Numbered from the stretch's first letter, positions 1 through 7,988 are shown. The stretch: 64,000 nucleotides of DNA from CALDSL01 sp039810245 (GCA_039810245.1 JBDHWQ010000014.1:29572-93571), one strand, 5' to 3'. Numbers and translations are program-made. The notes: generated by a model from the letters alone, not told the origin.

Positions 1-237
1 CAACTGCGCAGCTTCCACCGCGCGCGGGAATTCAATCTCCAGCCCCACTGCCAGCGAAGCGTCTTCCGCCAGCCGGCGCAGGTATTGGCCCACCCCGGCG
101 CCGTCTTCGAACACGCGGCCGCGGATTCGCTCCCCGGCCGCGGCGCGGATCATGCTCAGGCGGCGCTCCTGCCCGGCGCGCCACACATAGGAAGGCTCGC
201 CGCGCAGCGCGGCCTGGTCAGAGTGGGTGGGGTTCAT
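1..237 (-). CDS. Class I SAM-dependent methyltransferase (partial, N-terminal 79 residues)
   Basis: The reading frame starts at an ATG (237-235) and runs off the window edge, so only the N-terminus is seen. Around residues 42-55 there is a glycine-rich stretch (EDGAGVGQYL) followed by an acidic strand end (VGLEIEF). This is the arrangement of motif I and the acidic ribose-binding residue of class I methyltransferases. The substrate cannot be told from this part. It lies just downstream of menG on the same strand, but has its own TATAAT box 7 bases before the ATG and no Shine-Dalgarno, so it is probably a leaderless transcript. Similar proteins are often annexed to glycosyltransferase loci; that is only a possibility here. 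Confidence 0.7.
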   Translation of the reverse strand, partial: MNPTHSDQAALRGEPSYVWRAGQERRLSMIRAAAGERIRGRVFEDGAGVGQYLRRLAEDASLAVGLEIEFPRAVEAAQL

Positions 238-244
238 GGCCCCT

Positions 245-250
245 ATTATA
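245..250 (-). promoter_or_regulatory. -10 box (TATAAT) of the partial methyltransferase gene
   Basis: On the minus strand TATAAT ends 7 bases before the ATG at 237, which would put transcription initiation at or next to the start codon. It overlaps the stop codon of menG. No good -35 was seen. Confidence 0.5.
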
Positions 251-959
251 AACCGGGTTTGACCGCCCAGTGGATGGCCATGGTGCCAAACATGCGCCGC
301 TGGTAGCCAATCTCGTGCAGGCCCACCGCCGCCAGCCGCGCCGCCAGCGACTCGGCGGTGAGAAAACTCTCCGAGGTGGTGGGCAGGTAGGTGTAGGCCT
401 CGCGCTCGCCGGTGATGAGCTGCCCCAGCAGCGGGATAACCGACTGCATGTAGAAGTGGATGAACGGGCGCAGCAGGTTCTGGCGCGGGCGGGTGGTGTC
501 CAGCGCCACCAGCCGTCCGCCGGGGCGCAGCACGCGCTTCTGCTCGCGCAGCGCGCGCTCCAGGTCCACCACGTTGCGCAGTAGATAGCCGGAAACCACG
601 GCATCAAAGCAGTTATCGGGATACGGCAGGTTGAGCGCGTCGGTGGCGGCCCAATCCAGCCCTGCGGCGGGGTGCGCCTGCTTTCCGGCCAGCATCATCG
701 CCACCGTGAAATCGGCAGCCAGCACGCGCGCGCCGGGGTACTGGCGCAGGGCTTCGCGCGCCAGGTCGCCGGTGCCCGCGCCCAGGTCCAGCAGGCGGCC
801 GTTCGCCGGCAGCGCCGCGCGGCGGATGACCTCGCGCCGCCAGCGCACGTCCTGCCCGGCTGTCATCAGGCGGTTCATCAGGTCGTAGCGCGGGGCGATG
901 CGCGTAAACATATCCCGCACGTAGCGGGCGCGATCAGGGCGCGCGGCCGGGGCGCTCAT
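246..959 (-). CDS. menG: Demethylmenaquinone methyltransferase (UbiE/MenG family)
   Basis: A 237-residue class I methyltransferase, the usual length for UbiE/MenG. It shows the family N-terminus (MFTRIAPRYDLMNRLMT, residues 17-33), SAM motif I LLDLGAGTGDLA (56-67), and the later family signatures SGYLLRNVVD and RVLRPGGRLVALD. It would methylate demethylmenaquinone in the last step of menaquinone synthesis, at the cytoplasmic face of the membrane. The start overlaps the stop of the upstream histidine kinase by four bases (ATGA), so the two are co-transcribed and translationally coupled. A menaquinone role is favoured over ubiquinone from the apparent phylum, not from the sequence. Confidence 0.9.
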   Translation of the reverse strand: MSAPAARPDRARYVRDMFTRIAPRYDLMNRLMTAGQDVRWRREVIRRAALPANGRLLDLGAGTGDLAREALRQYPGARVLAADFTVAMMLAGKQAHPAAGLDWAATDALNLPYPDNCFDAVVSGYLLRNVVDLERALREQKRVLRPGGRLVALDTTRPRQNLLRPFIHFYMQSVIPLLGQLITGEREAYTYLPTTSESFLTAESLAARLAAVGLHEIGYQRRMFGTMAIHWAVKPGL

Positions 960-2644
960 TCCACCGGCACCCAGGCCAGGATGGTCGTCCCGGCGTCGGG
1001 CTCGGAAGAAATCTCGACATCGCCGCCCACATTGCGCGCGCGGGTCTGCATATTGGCCAGGCCGTGGCCGAGGGTCAGGTTCATGCGGCTCATGTCAAAG
1101 CCGCGCCCATCGTCGCTGACTTCCAGCAGCACGCGGTCCAGCGCGGTCCACACCGTCACATTGACGTGCTTGGCGTGCGCGTGCTTGGCGATATTGGCCA
1201 GCGCTTCCTGGGTGATGTGGAACAGCACCACGGCTTTGGTCTGGTTTAGCCCGGGGATGCCGTCGGTCGGCCCCTGCAGGGTGGCTTCCAGCAGCGTATT
1301 GGCGCGGAACTCGTTGGCCAGCCGCTGCAGGCCCTGCATCAGGTTTTCATCGTGCAACTGGCGCGGGCGCAGGTCGAGGATGTAAGCGCGGATATCGCGG
1401 ATGGTGCTGTTCAGGTCGTTGATCGCCTGCTCGATACGCTGGCGCGACTGTGACGGCGATTCGCTCAGCAGCAGCCGCGCGTGTTCCAGTGTGAGGCCCA
1501 CCGCGTAGATGGATTGGATGATGCCATCGTGTAGATCCATGCCAATGCGCTCGCGCTCTTCGAGTACGGCCAGGCGGCGACCCTGCAGGTTGAGGTGCAC
1601 ATTTTCCACCGCCGTGCCCACCCACAGGCTGATGGCCGAGAGGAACTGCATTTCCAGCTCACCCAGTGGCTGCTCGTGACAGCTTCCCACGCACATCACG
1701 CCCAGCGCGCCGCGCCGCCCGCTGAGCGGGAAGCACGCCACCTGGTTAAAGCGTCCGTCCAGCGCCTCAGGCGAGAGCCCGTCCGCGCCCGGGCCGGGCA
1801 CTGACAGCAGCAGCGGCTGGCCGCTGGCGGCAATCTTGCCCACCAGCCCTTCGCCGATGCGGTACTGCTGCCGCGTGAAGAGGTTGTCTTCGGTGCAGCC
1901 GCGGTGCAGCACCAGGTTGAGTAACTGGCTGTCTTCCAGCCGAAGGTACACCTCGCCCACGTCGAGGCGCAGGTAATCCATCACCTGGTTGAGCGCGCGG
2001 TCGAGAATCTGGTCGTTATCCGGCGAGGATGCCAGGGTGGAGGCCAGCTCATTGAGCAGCGCCAGGTTCTCGTTGCGGCGCGTCAGCACGCGATCGCGCT
2101 CCACCATGCCCTCGTACAGCCGCGCGTTTTGGATCGCGGCGGCGGCATAGGTGGCCAGCGTTTCAATCATGCGCTGATCTTCGCGCGTAAACTCAACTCC
2201 ACCCTGCTTGTTGGTCAGGTAGATCTGCCCGAGGCTGGTATCCCCCTGGCGGATGGGCACGCCCAGGAAGGAATGCATTTCGGGGTGGTTGGCCGGGAAG
2301 CCGGTGCGGCGCGGGTCGCGGTCGATATCCGGGACGCGTATGGTCTCGGAGTAGCGCATCAGGTGGCCGATCAGCCCGCGGCCCACCGGGGGATGCTCCA
2401 TGCGCGCCACTTCCTCAGCGGTCATGCCCACCGGGATAAATTTTTCCAGCTTGCCGCTGCTATCCAGCACACCCACCGCGGCGTAGCGCGCGCCCACCTG
2501 CTGGCAGGCCAGCGTGGCGATGTTCTCGAGCAGCGAGTCGAGCGAGACGTTGCGCACCAGCCCCAGGCTGGCCTCGTGCAGTGCCTGCAGTCGGTCTTCA
2601 AGCTGCTCGCGTGAGAGCATGGGCGCGGGTTGCATGGGTTTCAC
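956..2644 (-). CDS. GAF-domain sensor histidine kinase of the NarL/HisKA_3 type
   Basis: A 562-residue soluble kinase with two GAF-like sensor domains (about 35-175 and 205-350), a HisKA_3 dimerisation segment with the phospho-acceptor in DLHDG (His372), and a C-terminal HATPase with N-box (EALANIAKHAHA), G1 (DDGRGFD) and G2 (GHGLANM) motifs. There is no membrane segment, so the signal is intracellular, as in DevS/NreB-type kinases. No response regulator is adjacent, so it is an orphan in this window. It is joined by a four-base overlap to menG, which hints at a link to respiration or redox state; that link is inference. NarL-type partners bind GC-rich dyads, and such dyads recur here (18041, 47758, 58805, 23364). 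Confidence 0.88.
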   Translation of the reverse strand: MKPMQPAPMLSREQLEDRLQALHEASLGLVRNVSLDSLLENIATLACQQVGARYAAVGVLDSSGKLEKFIPVGMTAEEVARMEHPPVGRGLIGHLMRYSETIRVPDIDRDPRRTGFPANHPEMHSFLGVPIRQGDTSLGQIYLTNKQGGVEFTREDQRMIETLATYAAAAIQNARLYEGMVERDRVLTRRNENLALLNELASTLASSPDNDQILDRALNQVMDYLRLDVGEVYLRLEDSQLLNLVLHRGCTEDNLFTRQQYRIGEGLVGKIAASGQPLLLSVPGPGADGLSPEALDGRFNQVACFPLSGRRGALGVMCVGSCHEQPLGELEMQFLSAISLWVGTAVENVHLNLQGRRLAVLEERERIGMDLHDGIIQSIYAVGLTLEHARLLLSESPSQSRQRIEQAINDLNSTIRDIRAYILDLRPRQLHDENLMQGLQRLANEFRANTLLEATLQGPTDGIPGLNQTKAVVLFHITQEALANIAKHAHAKHVNVTVWTALDRVLLEVSDDGRGFDMSRMNLTLGHGLANMQTRARNVGGDVEISSEPDAGTTILAWVPVE

Positions 2645-2691
2645 GTGTTGATTTTACCTGAAAAGGGTGACATTCGTCAATTAAAGACCGC

Positions 2692-2850
2692 TCTCATCCC
2701 CCTGGCTCCCTTCTCTCCCCCCGTCGGGGAGAGAAGGGGAATATCGAAAAGTGCAAGTTTTTGCGCGTCCGATGGACGCGCAAAAACTTGCTTAAGAATA
2801 ATTTCCCCGCCCCAAGCCTGGGGCTGGGTCAGGGGTGGGGTTGGCAAAGC
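2692..2850. repeat. Degenerate intergenic repeat block, C/G-run type
   Basis: This is part of the 327-base gap between the histidine kinase and the YedY-like gene. It starts with C-rich tracts, contains an inverted repeat with 11-base arms (2710-2720 and 2726-2736), then the palindrome at 2753-2791, and ends in G-rich tracts. A similar block with matching words (CTGGCTCCC, runs of C then runs of G) lies at 38785-38925. It has no coding potential. It may be a small non-autonomous element or a repeat of the common GGGGAGAGG type. Confidence 0.45.
2753..2791. terminator. Perfect 18-base inverted repeat with a 3-base loop
   Basis: The arms 2753-2770 and 2774-2791 are exactly complementary around the loop GAT. 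The stem would be very stable but no U-run follows on either strand. It sits between two divergently read genes, inside the repeat block, so a terminator role is less obvious here than for the similar palindromes at gene ends. Confidence 0.5.
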
Positions 2851-2915
2851 CCGTATAGAGCAGCCTCTCTGGACCAGTCCTTCGACACAAACGGGCCAAA
2901 TCAGACCGCTCCCGG

Positions 2916-2921
2916 TATAAT
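2916..2921 (+). promoter_or_regulatory. -10 box (TATAAT) for the YedY-like gene
   Basis: An exact TATAAT lies 50 bases before the ATG at 2972. That leaves a short leader carrying an AAGGAGAG ribosome-binding site just before the start. No clear -35 was found. Confidence 0.5.
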
Positions 2922-2971
2922 TAACCGCAAACACCGGCGCGGCCCTGTCCACGCCGGGCAAGGAGAGAACC

Positions 2972-3631
2972 ATGTTCAACAGTATCTTTCGCCGCCGCGA
3001 AGAAGAACAACGCATTCGCACCGAGGGCCGCCTGCCCCCGGGACAATCGTTGACGGAAAAGTTCCCGGTGCTGCATTACGGTCCGGTGCCTTCCTTTAAC
3101 CCTACCACCTGGGACTTCCGCGTGGATGGCCTGGTGGAGCAGCCCATGCGCTGGTCTTGGGACGAGTTCAACCAGCTCCCGCGCAGCCAGATCACCATGG
3201 ACCTGCACTGCGTGACGCGCTGGAGCAAGGTGGACACGCTGTGGGAAGGCGTGAGCGTGCGTGCGCTGGTCGATCGCGGGCTGATCCAACCCCTGCCGGC
3301 GGCACGCTACGTGGTGCAGCACGCCGAGTACGGTTTTACCGTCAACCTGCCGCTGGACGTGGTCTTGCAGGAAAACTTCCTGCTGGCCACGCACTTCGAC
3401 GGCCAGCCCATTTCACCCGACCATGGCTTCCCGCTGCGCGGGGTGATCGGCGCCATCCCCAATCGCTCGGATCTGAAAGTGCCCTATCTGTGGAAGGGCG
3501 CCAAGTGGCTGCGCCGGCTGGAATTCCTGGAGCACGACCAGCCCGGGTTCTGGGAGCAGGCCGGGTATCACAATGAGGCCGATGTGTGGGAAGAAGAGCG
3601 CTTCTCCAGCCCCGGGTGGGGCTTCCGCTAA
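2972..3631 (+). CDS. Sulfite oxidase-like (YedY-family) molybdopterin oxidoreductase, cytoplasmic
   Basis: A 219-residue single-domain protein with the sulfite-oxidase molybdopterin fold. It contains the FPVLHYGPVP entry, the cofactor-liganding cysteine in DLHCVTRWS (Cys80), and the conserved C-terminal LKVPYLWKGAKW. There is no Tat signal and no second (dimerisation) domain, so it matches the short cytoplasmic branch seen in archaea and many soil bacteria rather than periplasmic MsrP. The substrate is unknown. A strong ribosome-binding site (AAGGAGAG) precedes the ATG. A glycosyltransferase gene follows after 7 bases and may be co-transcribed. Confidence 0.85.
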   Translation: MFNSIFRRREEEQRIRTEGRLPPGQSLTEKFPVLHYGPVPSFNPTTWDFRVDGLVEQPMRWSWDEFNQLPRSQITMDLHCVTRWSKVDTLWEGVSVRALVDRGLIQPLPAARYVVQHAEYGFTVNLPLDVVLQENFLLATHFDGQPISPDHGFPLRGVIGAIPNRSDLKVPYLWKGAKWLRRLEFLEHDQPGFWEQAGYHNEADVWEEERFSSPGWGFR

Positions 3632-3638
3632 GGCCGGG

Positions 3639-4745
3639 GTGAGCGCGCAGGGGCGTTCCGGCGTAATCCGCGTGCTGTATGACGGCTGGGCGCTGGCTCA
3701 TGCGCCGTCGACGCCGGGCGCGCTGCACCTGCTGGCGCTGCTCAGCGCGCTGCCCGCAGGTATCGAGGCGCTGGTGGCGCTGCCGGTTTCCTCGGCCGCT
3801 GCGCTCCCACCCGGAGTCACGGCCATCCACCTGCCGGGCAAGGAGTCAACCCTGGCGCGGCTGGCCTGGGAGCAGCGCGCGCTGCCGCGGCTGGCGCGCG
3901 AGCACGGCGCGCAAATTTTACACCTGTTCGGGCTGCATCCGCCGCTGGCCTGCCCGGTGCCGGTGGTGGTCAGCCCGGCCGAAGTTGCCGAAAGGGCCGA
4001 AGGAGATGCCGCGCCGCTGGGGCTGCGCCAGGTTGGCGCGCGGCTGCGCGGGGCGCTAGCCGCCGGGGCGGCTGACAGCATTGGTGCCATTTTCTGGCCG
4101 GATGACCTCGAGCCCCCGGCGACGAAAAGCGCCGTCCTGCGCCTGCCGCCGCTGCCGCACCCGGCCTTCCAGCGTCCTACCACCACCTTTTTCCATCCGG
4201 ACGCCGAAGGCTGCGTGCTGTATCATGGTGCGCTGGAGGAAACCACCCTGCTGCGGCTGCTGGAAGGCTGGGGCTGGGTGGCCGGCGCGTTGGGCGCGTT
4301 CAACCCGCTGGTGCTGGCCGGGCTGAACGCGGAGCAGGCCGCGCTGGCAGCGCGCCTGGCCCAGGCCGGCGATTTCGGCGACAGCGTGCGCGTGCTGTCA
4401 GCGCGCTCACCGGAGGATTGGGCCGCGCTGTACGCAGCCGCTTCACTGGTGGTGCACCTGGGCGCGCCCGCGGCGTGGGGTGACGCGCTCACCAACGCGC
4501 TGGCTGCCGGCAAGCCGCTGGTAGCCTGGGAGCATCCGCTCACCGCGCAGCGCGTAGGCCCGGCTGCCTACCTTACCCCGCCGGGTGACGGCCGCGCGCT
4601 GGGCGCGGCGATCAGCACGCTGATGGTGGAGACGGAAATGGCCGAAAATCTGGCTGCACGCGCCCGCGAGCGCGCCACCGCGTGGTCCTCGCAATCCTTT
4701 GGCGCGCGCCTGCTGGACCTTTACCGGCGCACGACGGCCAGGTAA
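3639..4745 (+). CDS. GT4-like glycosyltransferase
   Basis: About 368 residues when read from the GTG at 3639, seven bases after the previous stop; an ATG at 3573 inside the preceding gene is less likely. The N-terminal half begins RVLYDGWAL and holds an LHLFGLHPPL strand. The C-terminal half has the GT-B nucleotide-sugar region (ALYAAASLVVHLG, then ALTNALAAGKPLVAWE and AAYLTPPGD), as in family 4 enzymes. The usual acidic EGFG motif is replaced by AWGDALT, so donor use may be unusual. The product is unknown. Its 3' end overlaps the end of the convergent LysM gene by 25 bases. Confidence 0.72.
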   Translation: MSAQGRSGVIRVLYDGWALAHAPSTPGALHLLALLSALPAGIEALVALPVSSAAALPPGVTAIHLPGKESTLARLAWEQRALPRLAREHGAQILHLFGLHPPLACPVPVVVSPAEVAERAEGDAAPLGLRQVGARLRGALAAGAADSIGAIFWPDDLEPPATKSAVLRLPPLPHPAFQRPTTTFFHPDAEGCVLYHGALEETTLLRLLEGWGWVAGALGAFNPLVLAGLNAEQAALAARLAQAGDFGDSVRVLSARSPEDWAALYAAASLVVHLGAPAAWGDALTNALAAGKPLVAWEHPLTAQRVGPAAYLTPPGDGRALGAAISTLMVETEMAENLAARARERATAWSSQSFGARLLDLYRRTTAR

Positions 4746-5497
4746 ATACCCAGGCCAATGCCCAGCAGCACCAGCAGCCCGCCAATGATGCCCAGCAGCG
4801 GCGAACGCCCGCCCTCGCTCACCGGCAGCGGCTGCGCGGCGCTGCTCATCTGCGCGCCAAAATCCAGGATCACCTGGTCAGCGTTGCGCAGGTCGAGCAC
4901 GTACTGCATCGCGGTGGTGGGGTTATAACCGTCCGGCACGGCCAGGCTGATGGTGTACGACCCGACCGGCAGATCGCTGAAACACAACGGATCAACGCCG
5001 CCCGTGGTGTTGCCGGTGACCGATGCCTTGCCGCCGCGGTGCACCACGCTGGCTGCCCCGCCGGCGATCAACGCCTCGCCTGTCTCGGACATGCCGTTGC
5101 CGTTGAGATCATCGAACAGGTCGATACAGATCTGGCCCTTGCCTTCTACTGCCGGGCCAACCATCAGCGTTGGCGTGGCGACCACGGCCGGGGCCGGGCT
5201 GGCTTCGACGATGCCCAGCAGAAGCTCCTGATCGATACGCACCGGGCAGTCCTCGCCTTCCAGGCCGTTCAAGCGGCGCAGCTCTTCCAGCGGTATCTTA
5301 TTGAGCAGCGAAATGCTGATGCACGTATCCCCCGGGCGTACTTTGTAGATAATACGCCCGTCCGCGCCGGCGGTGGGCGTGGGCACCACGATTTGCGGCA
5401 GGTCGTCACTGGCCGCGGCGGGCAGGATCGTGAGTGCCAGGGCGCCGAGTAGCATGGCGACAAAGAAAAAGGCGCGCAGCATCAACTGGGTTTTCAT
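4721..5497 (-). CDS. Exported LysM protein with SdrD-B-like domain and C-terminal membrane anchor
   Basis: A 258-residue product from the ATG at 5497, preceded by an AGGTG ribosome-binding site. It has an N-terminal signal peptide (to about residue 30), then a LysM domain (YKVRPGDTCISISLLNKIPL... with a paired-cysteine variant), a short T/P linker, an SdrD-B-like beta domain (CIDLFDDLNGNGMSETGE, with calcium-site-like acidic residues), and a final membrane helix (GIIGGLLVLLGIGLGIYLAVV) ending in RR. LysM binds glycan, so it probably sits on the outer face bound to wall or surface polymer. A TATAAT box lies at 5522-5517 upstream. Confidence 0.8.
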   Translation of the reverse strand: MKTQLMLRAFFFVAMLLGALALTILPAAASDDLPQIVVPTPTAGADGRIIYKVRPGDTCISISLLNKIPLEELRRLNGLEGEDCPVRIDQELLLGIVEASPAPAVVATPTLMVGPAVEGKGQICIDLFDDLNGNGMSETGEALIAGGAASVVHRGGKASVTGNTTGGVDPLCFSDLPVGSYTISLAVPDGYNPTTAMQYVLDLRNADQVILDFGAQMSSAAQPLPVSEGGRSPLLGIIGGLLVLLGIGLGIYLAVVRR

Positions 5498-5560
5498 GGG
5501 GTGTTCACCTGCCGGGATTATAACATGCCACGCGGCGCAAAAGATGATAATATCCAGGTT

Positions 5561-6457
5561 GTGAACTCCCCGCTGCGCTTCGCTGTCCTGCTGCTCGCCA
5601 TGCTGGCATTTCTGCCCGCGTTGGGTGGCTGCGCGCCGTCCGCGAACGCAGCCGTGCTTACCCCCGCCGGCAGCGAAGTGCAAAGCGAAACCTCCACGGC
5701 CACCCTCACCCCCACGCAGACCGGGACGATCCAGTGGTTCCCGGCCACGCGCACGCCCACCCCGCCGCCTGTATTCCAACCCCAGGCTACACCCGAGCGC
5801 CGCCCGGGGATTGGCAAGCTGGTGCTGCAGGACGACTTCACCAAAACCACCGGCTGGAACACCGGGCAGACCGCGGCGGGCAGCATCAGCCTGGGCGGCG
5901 GCTCGCTCACCCTGGCCATCCCCGGCGTGGTAGGCAACCTGTACAGCCTGCGCGCCAACACCAGCCTGACCGACTTTTACCTGGAAATCACCGCCACGCT
6001 GAACCTGTGCCGTGGTGATGATAGCTACGGGCTGCTGCTGCGCGCCGCCTCGGCGCAGGATTATTACCGCCTGCTGATCAACTGCGAAGGCAAGCTGCGC
6101 CTCGAGCGGGTGAAAAACGGCTACGTGGCCATCCTGCAGGACTGGACGCTGAGCGGCCAGGTGCCGCCCGGCTCGCCGCTGGTGCTGCGCATCGGGTTTT
6201 TCGCTGTGCGCGGCGACCTGCGCGTATTCGTCAACGATATCTTCCAATTCTCCGCCGCCGACACGGTCTTTACTACCGGCACAGTGGGGGTGTTCGCGCG
6301 CTCCAGCGGCGCCAACGCGCTGACGGTAAACTTCAGCGATCTGCAGGCGCACCTGGTGGACCCGGCGCGCGTGCCTACCGATACGCCGCTGCCCACCATC
6401 ACGCCCACGCCGGCCAACACCCGCGCACCGACGTGGACGGTGACGCCTACGCGCTAA
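5561..6457 (+). CDS. Lipoprotein with concanavalin-like (LamG/DUF1080-type) domain
   Basis: Read from the GTG at 5561 this gives 298 residues; an in-frame ATG at 5525 is possible. The N-terminus is a lipoprotein signal (LAMLAFLPALGGC), followed by a T/P-rich stretch. A beta-sandwich domain (about 85-275) starts DDFTKTTGWNTG and includes the paired strands YYRLLINCEGKLRLERV and LRIGFFAVRGDLRVFVNDI, typical of laminin-G/3-keto-disaccharide-hydrolase-like folds. A second T/P-rich tail closes it. It probably binds carbohydrate or another surface ligand; no catalytic residues were recognised. It is divergent from the LysM gene, with a 63-base space between them. Confidence 0.72.
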   Translation: MNSPLRFAVLLLAMLAFLPALGGCAPSANAAVLTPAGSEVQSETSTATLTPTQTGTIQWFPATRTPTPPPVFQPQATPERRPGIGKLVLQDDFTKTTGWNTGQTAAGSISLGGGSLTLAIPGVVGNLYSLRANTSLTDFYLEITATLNLCRGDDSYGLLLRAASAQDYYRLLINCEGKLRLERVKNGYVAILQDWTLSGQVPPGSPLVLRIGFFAVRGDLRVFVNDIFQFSAADTVFTTGTVGVFARSSGANALTVNFSDLQAHLVDPARVPTDTPLPTITPTPANTRAPTWTVTPTR

Positions 6458-6470
6458 GAAAGAAGCTATT

Positions 6471-6509
6471 CTGAGATTTCCGCGCGCCTGAGGCGCGCGG
6501 AAATCTCAG
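6471..6509. terminator. Perfect 19-base palindrome at the lipoprotein gene end
   Basis: The arms 6471-6489 and 6491-6509 are exact complements with a single central base, 13 bases after the lipoprotein stop and just before the ssb promoter. No U-run follows. The centre CCTGAGG is shared with the palindrome at 39702-39748. Confidence 0.65.
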
Positions 6510-6526
6510 AGTTAACAATTCCCCTC

Positions 6527-6553
6527 TTGACATTTCTGCAAATATGGTACAAT
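6527..6553 (+). promoter_or_regulatory. ssb promoter
   Basis: TTGACA (6527-6532) and TACAAT (6548-6553) are separated by 15 bases. The spacing is short but both boxes are near consensus. This is one of only two promoters in the window with a recognisable TTGACA. Confidence 0.6.
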
Positions 6554-6558
6554 TGTTC

Positions 6559-6576
6559 TGTAACCGCGCGGTCACA
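6559..6576. promoter_or_regulatory. 18-base near-palindrome at the ssb transcription start
   Basis: TGTAACCGC/GCGGTCACA is a dyad with one mismatched pair. It begins 6 bases after the -10 box, so it covers the likely start site. The position suits a repressor operator. It does not match the usual LexA boxes I know. Confidence 0.4.
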
Positions 6577-6617
6577 CACTCTAATCTTTGTTGCGTTCTC
6601 GATAAGGAGACAGCAAA

Positions 6618-7031
6618 ATGTACCACACCATCATTATCGTCGGCAACCTGGGGCGCGAACCAGAAATGCGCTATACCCCCGGCGGCCAGGCCGTTACCAA
6701 CTTCTCCGTAGCAACCAGTCGTCAATACCAGGGCAATGACGGCCAGATGGTCAAAGAAACCATCTGGTTCCGCATTAGCGTCTGGGGCAAGCAGGCCGAA
6801 TCCTGCAATACCTATCTGCACAAGGGCAGCAAAGTGCTGGTCGAAGGCCGCCTGCAGCCCGATCCCAGCACCGGTGGCCCGCGGGTCTTCCAGCGTCAGG
6901 ATGGCACCAGCGGGTCTTCCTTCGAAGTCACCGCCAGCACCGTGCGCTTCCTCTCTTCTCGTGGAGAAGGGGAAGGCGGCATGGGCGAGGGTGCCGGCGA
7001 AGCCGACTCCGGCGACGACATCCCATTCTAG
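6618..7031 (+). CDS. ssb: Single-stranded DNA-binding protein
   Basis: A 137-residue SSB. The OB fold covers residues 1 to about 105 (YHTIIIVGNLGREPEMRYTPGG, then FRISVWGKQAE and YLHKGSKVLVEGRL). It is followed by a glycine/glutamate-rich linker and the acidic tip DSGDDIPF, which in bacteria docks repair and replication partners. An AAGGAG ribosome-binding site (6604-6609) precedes the ATG. It has its own promoter and heads a run of nucleic-acid genes; the translin-like gene follows after 23 bases. Confidence 0.96.
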   Translation: MYHTIIIVGNLGREPEMRYTPGGQAVTNFSVATSRQYQGNDGQMVKETIWFRISVWGKQAESCNTYLHKGSKVLVEGRLQPDPSTGGPRVFQRQDGTSGSSFEVTASTVRFLSSRGEGEGGMGEGAGEADSGDDIPF

Positions 7032-7054
7032 GCCGCTCAAAGGCAAAACCGACG

Positions 7055-7771
7055 ATGGACCCCTTTGCCGCGCTGGCCGAAAGCGCGCACCGCAATTTCG
7101 AGGCTCGCACCAAAGCGCGTGACCAGGCCCTGGCGCAGGCGCGCCAGCTCACCCGTCACGCCGCGCAGGCCATCCGGGCAATCCACCGCAGTGAAGAAGA
7201 CCTGGCCCAGGAACACCTGGGCCAGGCTCTTTCGCTGGTGGAAAGCCTGAAGACCGACCTGAAAACCTACCCCGACCTGTACTTTGCCGGGTACACGCAA
7301 GACGCGATCAAGGAATTTGCCGAAGCCACCATCACGGTGGCGCTGATTCTCGATCGCCCCATGCCGATGCCGGCCGAGATGGGCATCGAAACCGCCACGT
7401 ACATTAACGGGCTGGCGGAAGTCACCGGTGAGTTGCGCCGCCGCTGCCTGGATATCCTGCGCAAGGGCTATTCCAGCGAGGCCGAGCGCCTGCTGACCCT
7501 GATGGACGACATTTACTCGCTGCTGGTCACGTTGGATTATCCCGACGCGATCACCAACGGGCTGCGCCGCCAGACCGACCTGGCGCGTGGTATCCTCGAA
7601 AAGACGCGCGGCGATCTCACCCTCAGCCTGCGCCAGGAGCAGATGCAGTCGGCGATCCACGCCCTCTCGCGCCAGCTTTCGATCAAGGAACCCGGCGCCG
7701 GCGGCGAGCAGGAGCTGTTCAACGATGAAAACGGGCCAGAGGACGGCGTCGCGGACGATCCGGGCGTCTGA
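7055..7771 (+). CDS. Translin-family protein
   Basis: A 238-residue, largely alpha-helical protein. The segment around 140-200 (RRRCLDILRKGYSSEAERLL, then YSLLVTLDYPDAITNGLRRQ and TDLARGILEKTRGDLTLSLR) carries the helix signatures of translin/TRAX proteins, which form octameric barrels that bind single-stranded DNA or RNA. Archaeal and Chloroflexota homologues are often misnamed haloacid dehalogenase. No TRAX-type catalytic acidic triad could be verified by eye, so whether it is a nuclease is open. It lies directly after ssb and overlaps the next gene by 47 bases, so it is co-transcribed with the Cas4-like pair. Confidence 0.82.
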   Translation: MDPFAALAESAHRNFEARTKARDQALAQARQLTRHAAQAIRAIHRSEEDLAQEHLGQALSLVESLKTDLKTYPDLYFAGYTQDAIKEFAEATITVALILDRPMPMPAEMGIETATYINGLAEVTGELRRRCLDILRKGYSSEAERLLTLMDDIYSLLVTLDYPDAITNGLRRQTDLARGILEKTRGDLTLSLRQEQMQSAIHALSRQLSIKEPGAGGEQELFNDENGPEDGVADDPGV

Positions 7772-7988
7772 GATCGGATCGTTCCTGTACTGCCGGCGCT
7801 CGTGGTGGTTCCGGCGCGAGGGCGTAGAACCTGAAAACCAGGCGGACCTGGCCGGCGGCACCGCCTTTCACCAGCGCCACGGGCGTAACGTGCTCGCCGC
7901 AGGTTTGCTGCGCGCGGCCGGGATCGGCCTGCTGCTGCTGGCGCTGGCGCTGGTGGCGGCCGGGTTGGTGCTGCTGTGGACCGCCTGA
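7725..7988 (+). CDS. N-terminal part of a split, membrane-anchored Cas4-like nuclease
   Basis: An 87-residue protein from the ATG at 7725, overlapping the translin gene. Residues 15-50 (ASEIGSFLYCRRSWWFRREG..., then GTAFHQRHG) match the N-terminus of Cas4/Dna2-type PD-(D/E)XK exonucleases: the first Fe-S cysteine (Cys23) and the motif I histidine (His49). A single membrane helix (about 57-85) ends the protein. The remaining nuclease motifs and the other three cysteines are in the next gene, whose GTG start overlaps this stop by 13 bases in another frame. The two may assemble at the membrane, or be joined by frameshifting. Confidence 0.68.
   Translation: MKTGQRTASRTIRASEIGSFLYCRRSWWFRREGVEPENQADLAGGTAFHQRHGRNVLAAGLLRAAGIGLLLLALALVAAGLVLLWTA

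Noticed and set aside
5501..5560. Upstream start of the LamG-like lipoprotein at 5501 or 5525
   Set aside because: The added residues are charged and would bury the lipoprotein signal; the GTG at 5561 starts a normal signal peptide.
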